Origin: Planctomycetota bacterium
GTDB lineage: Bacteria; Planctomycetota; UBA1135
Length of the DNA: 6,076 nt
Assembly (NCBI GenBank): GCA_014382465.1
Contig: JACNJP010000344.1
Span: 1-6,076, forward strand
Direction: 5' to 3'
Shown: positions 1-4,973 of the stretch, piece after piece
How positions within the stretch are numbered: the first letter of the stretch is position 1
Layout: each line of letters begins with the position of its first letter
Made by a program: the position numbers and the translations under genes
Notes under the pieces: generated by a model
What the model saw: the letters and a program-made list of their open reading frames with translations, nothing else
Database searches by the model: none
What the model was told of the DNA's origin: nothing

Positions 1-1729
1 GAGCGAGGATGTGGCCCACGTGGCTCGAACTCGCCAGCCCGTGCCGCGGGTGCTGACTGACCGCGCGGACGCAGAAGCTGAAGCCGACGAACGGGGCGAG
101 GTCGCCCGGGGCGGCGAGGAGCGTGGCCACCGCGGCGGCGGCCGGGTCGAGGTTGCCCTTGGCGCTGGTGAGGAAGCCCGGGTAGTTGCCCTGGCTGGTG
201 CTGAGGAAGATTGCGTCCTGGGTCAGGGGCACCTGGATGCCGCCGATCGTGCTGGGACCGGGGCCGGTGCCGGAGAACAGCAGCCCGTAGGGGCGGCCGG
301 CGGCGGTGTCGGGGAAGCCGATCAGGAAGTCGATCTGGCCGCCGGCGGAGGCCGAGATCTCGTTGGCGGTGAGCTCGATCCACGGGTCGCGGCCGAGCAG
401 CTGCGCCTGGCCGGCGTCGGCGATGCCGGCGGTGTCGCGGCCCGGCAGGCCGACCAGGAAGTCGCCCCGGCCGTCGCCGTTGACGTCGGCGTATCCGGCG
501 CAGCCCAGGCCGAGCTTGTCGCCGGTCTTGGCGCCCTCGAAGCGGGTCAGCTCGGTCCCGGTGTTGCCAGCCAGGACCAGGAGCATGCCGGAGTCGGTGC
601 GGCCGTTGGGGTCGGAGCCGGGGGAGCCGACCAGGAAGTCGTCGTAACCGTCGCCGTCGAGGTCGCCGGCCGGGGCGACCGAGCTGCCCAGGCCCTGCTT
701 GGCGTCGGAGCCGCGGAGCTCGAACAGGGGCGTGCCGTCGACTCCCGAGTGGACCAGGACGGCGCCGACGTACTTGGCGTAGGGCTTGCCCAGCGACCGC
801 TGGGAGCCGTCGAGGACGTCGGGGACCCCGTCGCCGTTGAAGTCGCCGGCGGGCGCGAGGGCTTCGCCGCGGTGAGCCTCGAGGCGCTGGCCGTCGTATT
901 GCCACAGGAGCGAGCCGTCGGCGCCCGAGAAGGCGACCACCGCGCCGGCGTTGTTGAGGCCGAGGGTCTCGACGCCGTAGCCGCCGACGACGATGTCGGG
1001 GGTGCCGTCGAGGTTCAGGTCGCCCGGGCCTCCCACGGAGGAGCCGAAGTGGGAGTGGAGGTGGAAGCCGGGGAAGTCGTAGATCAGGCCGCCGGTCGCC
1101 CCGGAGACCACCACCGCGCGGCCGGCGTGGTAGACGGAGGCCACCCAGGCGGCGTGCGAGCCGATGACGGCGTCGTCGACGCCGTCGCCGTCGATGTCGC
1201 CGCAGTTGGCCACGTCGTTGCCCAGCTTGTCGATGGTCTTCCGGCCGTCCACCCGCCAGAGCAGCGAGCCGTCGGCGCCGGAGAAGAGGTAGGCGGAGCC
1301 GGCGTCCTTCTCGTTGTTCGGGGCGTCGAAGGGGGCGCCGACCAGCAGGTCGGCCCCGCCGTCGCCGTTGGTGTCCCCCATGCCGGTCACGGCGTAGCCG
1401 AAGCGTGAATCGGCGATCTGGCCATCGACGCGCAGGATGAGCTGGCCGTCGACCCCGGAGTAGACCCCTACCGAGCCGACGTTGGCGAGTCCGGCGACCG
1501 TCATGGAGGGAGAGGCGACGATCAGGTCCGGCGAGCCGTCCCCGTCGAAGTCGCCGCCGAGGGCGACCTTGCCGCCGAAGCTCTCGCCGGCGCTGGAGCC
1601 GTCGAGGACGAGCTGGACCGGCCAGCCTCCGCCGACGATCTGGGCCTGGAGGGCAGGGAGGAGGAGGAGGGAGGCGCCGGCCCCTCCGATGAGGCGGAGG
1701 GAGGACGCGTGGCGGAGGAAATCGAGCAT
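1..1729 (-). CDS. Secreted FG-GAP repeat (integrin-alpha type) beta-propeller protein, partial at 3' end
   Basis: The reverse strand is open from an ATG at 1729 to the left edge, giving 576 visible residues without a stop. Residues 1-29 look like a signal peptide: Arg6 and Arg12, then a hydrophobic core with LLLLP, and likely cleavage after LQA. Seven calcium-loop motifs of the D-x-(D/N)-G-D-G-x-x-D type begin at residues 60, 119, 178, 237, 296, 356 and 415, each followed by a hydrophobic strand such as LIVASP or FLVGSP. This is the FG-GAP pattern of integrin alpha subunits, and seven units make a closed propeller. Residues ~450-576 are a separate C-terminal module. The protein is probably exported and may bind calcium or mediate adhesion; its ligand is unknown. 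The ATG is preferred because an in-frame TAG lies at 1793-1795 and the signal peptide begins right after it. No Shine-Dalgarno is visible. A TTG at 1786 is the only other start noticed. The C-terminus lies outside the window, probably close by. Confidence 0.9.
   Translation of the reverse strand, partial: MLDFLRHASSLRLIGGAGASLLLLPALQAQIVGGGWPVQLVLDGSSAGESFGGKVALGGDFDGDGSPDLIVASPSMTVAGLANVGSVGVYSGVDGQLILRVDGQIADSRFGYAVTGMGDTNGDGGADLLVGAPFDAPNNEKDAGSAYLFSGADGSLLWRVDGRKTIDKLGNDVANCGDIDGDGVDDAVIGSHAAWVASVYHAGRAVVVSGATGGLIYDFPGFHLHSHFGSSVGGPGDLNLDGTPDIVVGGYGVETLGLNNAGAVVAFSGADGSLLWQYDGQRLEAHRGEALAPAGDFNGDGVPDVLDGSQRSLGKPYAKYVGAVLVHSGVDGTPLFELRGSDAKQGLGSSVAPAGDLDGDGYDDFLVGSPGSDPNGRTDSGMLLVLAGNTGTELTRFEGAKTGDKLGLGCAGYADVNGDGRGDFLVGLPGRDTAGIADAGQAQLLGRDPWIELTANEISASAGGQIDFLIGFPDTAAGRPYGLLFSGTGPGPSTIGGIQVPLTQDAIFLSTSQGNYPGFLTSAKGNLDPAAAAVATLLAAPGDLAPFVGFSFCVRAVSQHPRHGLASSSHVGHILA
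2..382 (-). other. C-terminal module of the FG-GAP protein
   Basis: Residues ~450-576 follow the last blade, begin near DPWIELTANEIS and contain no further FG-GAP loop. Visible features are an SAGGQIDFLIGFP strand-like segment, YGLLFSGTGPGP, a VPLTQDAIF segment, and a final SFCVRAVSQHP...GLASSSHVG stretch. I recall similar endings on many secreted proteins of some Planctomycetota, where the tail often closes with a GLA(S/T)(S/N)-like motif. That comparison is from memory, not a search. The hydrophobic and glycine pattern suggests a beta-sandwich. A role in surface anchoring or secretion sorting is possible but unproven. Confidence 0.5.
461..1552 (-). repeat. Seven-unit FG-GAP blade array within the protein (59-60 residue period)
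   Basis: The first aspartates of the seven calcium loops sit at residues 60, 119, 178, 237, 296, 356 and 415. The spacings are therefore 59, 59, 59, 59, 60 and 59 residues (177-180 bases). Units share GDxxGDG-like loops, a SGxDG turn before the next blade (for example GADGSLLW at 151-158 and 269-276) and Phe/Leu-Gly before the loop. Loop 4 is DLNLDGTPD, with Leu240 replacing the usual Gly but the acidic/amide ligand positions kept. Units have diverged and are not recent DNA duplications. Seven units agree with the seven-bladed integrin-alpha propeller fold. Confidence 0.88.
1643..1729 (-). other. Signal peptide of the FG-GAP protein
   Basis: Residues 1-29 show a basic n-region (Arg6, Arg12), a hydrophobic h-region at about 13-27 with four consecutive leucines, and an LQA motif before Gln30 that suits signal peptidase I. 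There is no Cys after the cleavage site, so a lipoprotein is not indicated. No twin-arginine motif is present, so Sec export is inferred. The leucine run comes from a CTC-rich stretch, which reads as a GA-rich tract on the + strand. Confidence 0.75.
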
Positions 1730-1731
1730 GA

Positions 1732-1781
1732 GGGTGGGCCGATCCGGGCCTGGAAGCAGGGAGGGGGCGAGGAGAGAGGGG
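1732..1781 (+). other. G-rich tract with quadruplex potential
   Basis: The + strand carries six runs of three or more G: 1732-1734, 1736-1738, 1746-1748, 1759-1761, 1763-1767 and 1778-1781. The segment 1754-1781 is almost pure purine. It lies just upstream of the FG-GAP gene start and is the template strand for that gene. Folding into a G-quadruplex is possible but unproven; in GC-rich DNA such tracts can be chance. Confidence 0.3.
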
Positions 1782-2065
1782 ACCAAGCAAGCCTACCCAG
1801 GAACCGACTTCCTTGGCGGCAGAGCTTTATCGGCGATCCCTCCGGGCCGGCTTTTGAGTGGGCCCCGGCCAAATCTGGCCGAATAACATCAAGAATGGGC
1901 GAACCTAGGCTCCGGCCAGACCGTCCGACTTGCGCGTTCTCAAGGCGCAAGCCCTTTCGGAGCTTGACTTAACGGCTCCCAGGCATTCCCCTGGCGGATG
2001 CAGCCCCCGACACCCTCCCCCTCCGGTCTCGTCCCTGGGACCTTGTATCCTCCGGCAGGCGGTCC

Positions 2066-2071
2066 GGGAGG
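2066..2071 (+). promoter_or_regulatory. Likely ribosome binding site of the acetyltransferase gene
   Basis: GGGAGG lies 12 bases before the ATG at 2084, slightly farther than ideal. It supports this start together with an in-frame TAA at 1970-1972 and the absence of any other in-frame ATG between them. Confidence 0.5.
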
Positions 2072-2083
2072 CCTCCGTTTCTG

Positions 2084-3247
2084 ATGAATCCGTTCCGTCT
2101 CCAGGTAATCGAAGGTCGTGAGATCTACCGGTCTCACGCCGCCGCCTGGACCGAGCTCCTGGAGAAGTCCGGGCACCCGTCCTTCTTCCTGCGCGGCGAC
2201 TGGCTCGAGACCTGGTCGGCGGTCTGCGGCCGCGACCGGGAACACCTCCTGCTGGTGGCGGAGAAGGACGGCCACTGGGTCGCCGGCCTGCCACTGGTCC
2301 AGGGCCACGGCCGGCTCGGCGCCCGGCGGCAGGTGCCCAAGCTCGAGTTCGCCGGCACCCCCTGGTTCGACCGCCTGGAGATCCCGGCGGTCAGCTTCGA
2401 GGCCTTGCTGGGATTCCTCCGCCTGGCCCTGGCCTGGTTCCACGAGGAGCGGCGCGGTTGGATCGCCCTCTCGCTCGAAGAGCTGCCGCAGGACTGCCCG
2501 ACCCAGCGGGCCCTCGACCAGCTCGCCCTCGAGCAGGACTTCTCGCTCTACAGCCAGCTTGCCTCGCGGGCGCCGATGGTGGTGCTGGACGAGGGCGGCC
2601 ACCTCTCCCCCCGCTACGCCCGCAAGCTCAAGGCCTCCCGCCGGCGCCTGGCCGAGCTCGGCGGCGGCCAGATCGATTTCTTCGTCCCGCCCGAGGACCG
2701 GATCGACGACCTGCTCGACGAGATGAGGGAGGTCGAGACCATGAGCTGGAAGGGCGAGCAGGGCGTCGGCGTGTTCCGCGACCGCGAGCCGCTCGAATTC
2801 TTCACCCGGTTGTGGCGGAAGATCTGCCCCCTGGGAGACATCGCCCTCGCCACCTTGCGGGTCGACGGCCGGCTGGTGGCCTACCACTGGGGCTTCCGCC
2901 ACCGCGGCCGCTTCCTGGCCTACAACCTCGCGCAGCTCCCCGAGGCCAACCCCTACCACGGCGGCCTGCTGCTGCTGGACCACATCGTCCACCACGGCCA
3001 CGAGCTCGGCTTCGACATCCTCGACGCCTCGCGCGGGTCCCTGGAGATCCCCAACTTCATCGGCGTCTACCACGGCCCGGTGCGCCTCCACGGCCACGCC
3101 ACGATCTACAACCGCGGGATCAAGGGACAGGTCATGCGGCTGCTGCGCCACGGCGTGTTCCCGGCCGCGCGGGCGGTCCTCGGCCAGGCCCAGCCGCCCG
3201 GCTTCCCCGGGTCCGGCCCGGCCGGCGACGGCGACGGCCGTAGCTGA
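2084..3247 (+). CDS. GNAT-fold acetyltransferase of the CelD/BcsL (Acetyltransf_6, FemAB-like) type
   Basis: The 387-residue protein has the layout of CelD/BcsL-like acyltransferases, close to the usual ~350-400 residues. The N-terminal part has the FFLRGDWLETW motif (34-44) that in this family follows an F-x(n)-W pattern, then LLLVAEKDGHWVAGLPL. The middle part has a basic segment, YARKLKASRRRLAELGG (178-194), then EVETMSWKGEQGVGVF (216-231), the family's typical SWKG-G element. The C-terminal GNAT half has LATLRVDGRLVAYHWGF (255-271), ANPYHGGLLLLDHIV (288-302) and FDILDASRGSLEIPNFIG (310-327). No signal peptide or membrane segment is seen, so it is probably cytoplasmic, using acyl-CoA or an aminoacyl donor. 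Relatives are linked to exopolysaccharide, cell-wall or lipid modification; the substrate here is unknown. It appears to be transcribed alone, divergent from the FG-GAP gene and convergent with the transporter genes. The last ~20 residues are Gly/Pro-rich and probably disordered. Confidence 0.82.
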   Translation: MNPFRLQVIEGREIYRSHAAAWTELLEKSGHPSFFLRGDWLETWSAVCGRDREHLLLVAEKDGHWVAGLPLVQGHGRLGARRQVPKLEFAGTPWFDRLEIPAVSFEALLGFLRLALAWFHEERRGWIALSLEELPQDCPTQRALDQLALEQDFSLYSQLASRAPMVVLDEGGHLSPRYARKLKASRRRLAELGGGQIDFFVPPEDRIDDLLDEMREVETMSWKGEQGVGVFRDREPLEFFTRLWRKICPLGDIALATLRVDGRLVAYHWGFRHRGRFLAYNLAQLPEANPYHGGLLLLDHIVHHGHELGFDILDASRGSLEIPNFIGVYHGPVRLHGHATIYNRGIKGQVMRLLRHGVFPAARAVLGQAQPPGFPGSGPAGDGDGRS

Positions 3248-3257
3248 GCCCGCCGCC

Positions 3258-3347
3258 GGCCCTCCGGCGAGGGGGACGGTCGCTGCGGGACGCCATCACG
3301 CGCGGGCGAGAACCCGGAGGGCCCGTCAGCCCAATCCCGCAGCGATC
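3258..3347. terminator. Two interlocked inverted repeats between convergent genes, possible bidirectional terminator
   Basis: The 115-base gap between two convergent stop codons has arm A GGCCCTCCGG (3258-3267) with perfect complement A' at 3314-3323. Arm B TCGCTGCGGGA (3280-3290) has perfect complement B' at 3335-3345, extendable to 3278/3347 through one G-U pair. The order is A-B-A'-B', so the stems either exclude each other or form an H-type pseudoknot with linkers of 12, 23 and 11 bases. No T-run follows on either strand, so this is not a standard intrinsic terminator. The position, 10 bases after one stop and about 16 from the other, suggests transcript 3' ends for both genes. Confidence 0.5.
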
Positions 3348-3362
3348 ATCCTTGTCCGGGCC

Positions 3363-4973
3363 TCAGGGGTTCTTGAACTCCGCCTTCGGGCCGAGGTAGT
3401 ACCACCAGTTCAGCGCCGCGCAGAAGGCGTAGAAGCCGGCGAAGCCGTACATCGCCACCTCCGGCGTGGTGGCCTTCATCTCCTCGCCGATGATCTTCGG
3501 GATCAGGAAGGCGCCGTAGGCGGCCACCGCCGAGGTCCAGCCGAGCACCGGACCGCGCTGCTCCTCGTTGAAGACCATCGAGATGGTGCGGAAGGTCGAG
3601 CCGTTGCCGATCCCGGTGGCGGTGAACAGGATCACCAGCAGCACGAAGAAGGGCATGAAGAACTCCTGCGGCGTCGCCGACTGGTAGGCCTCGTGGGCGT
3701 AGATGCCGACGCCGATCGACGCCAGGGTCATGACGATCGCCACCACCTGGGTGACGATCGCGCCGCCGACCTTGTCTGCGATCATGCCGCCGACCGGCCG
3801 GATCAGCGCGCCGACGAAGGCGCCGACCCACACGTACATGAAGGTCGCCGGGCCGTCCGGGTTCAGCGTCGTGTGGGTCATGACCCCGTCCACCACCAGG
3901 TGCTGGACGCCGAAGATGAACTTGATCGACAGGCCGACCGCGGCCGAGAAGCCGATGAAGGAGCCGAAGGTCATGGTGTAGATGACCGTCATCACCCAGG
4001 TGTGCTTGTTGCCGAAGATCTTGTACTGGCGAGCCAGGTTGCCCTTGATCTCGCCCGGCGACAGCGCCTTCATCATGACCACCGTCAGGGCGATGATCGC
4101 CGGCAGCACCACCCACTTCACCCAGGTCAGCTCGGGGAAGGCCAGGATGAAGTAGAGGCCGCCGGCGGCGGCGGCGAAGCCGATCAGCAGCAGCCCGGCG
4201 ATCCGGCCGAAGGACACCAACGGGCTCCGCAGCTCGGGGGCGACCGCCGCCGTGGTGATGTTGTTCATGCGGGTCCAGCCGAGGACCGCCAGCGGCACCA
4301 GCCAGAACATCCACACCCAGCCGGCGCTCGACAGCCAGGTCTCGGAGCCGGCGGGGATCTGCTTGAAGATCGTGCCGCTGGTGCTCTTGAGGATCATCGG
4401 GTCGCCGCTGAAGGCGGCGCCGACGATCGGCGCCGTCATGCACAGCGGGATCAGGATCTGCATCGTGGTGACGCCGAAGTTCCCCAGCCCGGCGTTCATC
4501 CCCAGCGCGTAGCCCTGGACCTTCTTGGGGTAGAAGAAGCTGATGTTGGACATCGAGGAGGCGAAGTTGCCGCCGCCGAAGCCGGACAGGAAGGCCAGCA
4601 CCTGGAAGATCCACAGCGGCGTCGCCGGATCCTTCAGGGCCACCGCCGAGCCCACCGCCGGGATCATCAGCAGGGCGGTGGTGAAGAAGATGGTGTTCCT
4701 CCCCCCCGCCAGGCGGATGAAGAAGGAGCTCGGGATCCGCAGCGTGGCGCCGGTGAGGCCGGCGATCGAGGTCAGGGTGAACAGCTCGGTCTGGCTGAAG
4801 GGGAAGCCCAGGTTCTTCATCTGGACCGTGATGATCCCCCACATCAGCCACACGGCGAAGCCGCACAGCAGGCTGGGGATCGAGATCCAGAGGTTCCGGG
4901 CGGCGATCTTTTTGCCGGTCGACTCCCAGAATCGGGGGTCTTCGACGTCCCACTTGTCGAGGTTGGCGCTCAT
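3363..4973 (-). CDS. narK: NarK-family nitrate/nitrite transporter (MFS, NNP family; E. coli NarK/NarK2-like)
   Basis: This 536-residue inner-membrane protein matches E. coli NarK along its length from memory: WDVEDPRFWESTGKKIA.RNLWIS at the N-terminus, GGNFASSMSNISFFYPKK (134-151), the nitrate signature NAGLGNFGVTTMQ (160-172), MTFGSFIGFSA (334-344) and GNGSTFRTISMVF (456-468). Arg79 in ATLRIPSSF and Arg392 in GALIRPVGG align with the substrate-binding Arg89 and Arg305 of E. coli NarK. It probably exchanges nitrate for nitrite across the cytoplasmic membrane, or imports nitrate. NarK has about 463 residues and 12 helices. This protein is longer, chiefly because of two extra hydrophobic segments (about 257-279 and 285-303) between helices 6 and 7, so 14 helices are predicted. 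It starts inside the stop of the upstream transporter gene (ATGA) and has GGAG 8 bases upstream, so translation is probably coupled. Transport direction cannot be read from sequence. Confidence 0.92.
   Translation of the reverse strand: MSANLDKWDVEDPRFWESTGKKIAARNLWISIPSLLCGFAVWLMWGIITVQMKNLGFPFSQTELFTLTSIAGLTGATLRIPSSFFIRLAGGRNTIFFTTALLMIPAVGSAVALKDPATPLWIFQVLAFLSGFGGGNFASSMSNISFFYPKKVQGYALGMNAGLGNFGVTTMQILIPLCMTAPIVGAAFSGDPMILKSTSGTIFKQIPAGSETWLSSAGWVWMFWLVPLAVLGWTRMNNITTAAVAPELRSPLVSFGRIAGLLLIGFAAAAGGLYFILAFPELTWVKWVVLPAIIALTVVMMKALSPGEIKGNLARQYKIFGNKHTWVMTVIYTMTFGSFIGFSAAVGLSIKFIFGVQHLVVDGVMTHTTLNPDGPATFMYVWVGAFVGALIRPVGGMIADKVGGAIVTQVVAIVMTLASIGVGIYAHEAYQSATPQEFFMPFFVLLVILFTATGIGNGSTFRTISMVFNEEQRGPVLGWTSAVAAYGAFLIPKIIGEEMKATTPEVAMYGFAGFYAFCAALNWWYYLGPKAEFKNP
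4065..4205 (-). other. Extra two-helix insertion in the NarK-like transporter
   Basis: Residues 257-303 contain IAGLLLIGFAAAAGGLYFIL and WVVLPAIIALTVVMM. Both are long enough to span the membrane and are separated by a short loop around Pro280-Val285. In E. coli NarK the corresponding stretch is a short hydrophilic loop between helices 6 and 7. A similar hydrophobic pair is found at the same place in the neighbouring transporter. Confidence 0.6.
4970..4973 (-). promoter_or_regulatory. ATGA stop/start overlap of the two transporter genes
   Basis: On the reverse strand the TGA ending the upstream transporter (4972-4970) overlaps the ATG of the downstream one (4973-4971). This four-base overlap is a classic sign of an operon with translational coupling. 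Confidence 0.9.

Larger units (their letters stand above)
1730..2083. other. Divergent intergenic region between the FG-GAP and acetyltransferase genes
   Basis: These 354 bases separate two outward-reading starts and must hold both promoters, but I see no good -35/-10 pair. Weak candidates are TATCCT at 2046-2051 (+) and GATAAA at 1831-1826 (-); neither has a matching -35 box at 16-18 bases. A TTGACT at 1964-1969 (+) lacks a usable -10. Small inverted repeats are CGGCCA-AATC-TGGCCG (1866-1881), CTTGCGC-9 nt-GCGCAAG (1929-1951), GGAGC-11 nt-GCTCC (1959-1979) and CCAGG-6 nt-CCTGG (1979-1994). None has a following T-run, so they are not classical terminators. Short open frames here give low-complexity peptides and I do not call them genes. 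Confidence 0.6.

Noticed and set aside
11..1408. Long + strand open frame of 465 codons opposite the FG-GAP gene
   Set aside because: Its protein is low-complexity Ala/Gly/Val/Glu/Asp with no domain, and it lies opposite a clear repeat protein. Long antisense frames are expected in GC-rich DNA with strong codon bias.
1522..1950. Reverse-strand open frame of 142 codons crossing the FG-GAP start
   Set aside because: It is in another frame, is rich in Ser/Pro/Arg, and ignores the signal peptide and repeat pattern of the true frame beginning at 1729.
1709..1972. Possible small protein of 87 codons on the + strand in the divergent gap
   Set aside because: It starts inside the FG-GAP gene on the opposite strand, has no ribosome binding site I can defend, and its sequence has no recognisable pattern.
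1964..2051. Sigma70-type promoter from TTGACT (1964-1969) or TATCCT (2046-2051)
   Set aside because: Neither hexamer has a partner at 16-18 bases, so the match is no better than chance.
1940..3151. 403-codon reverse-strand frame opposite the acetyltransferase
   Set aside because: It is low-complexity with no recognisable motif, whereas the + strand frame shows the full CelD/GNAT pattern and a ribosome binding site.
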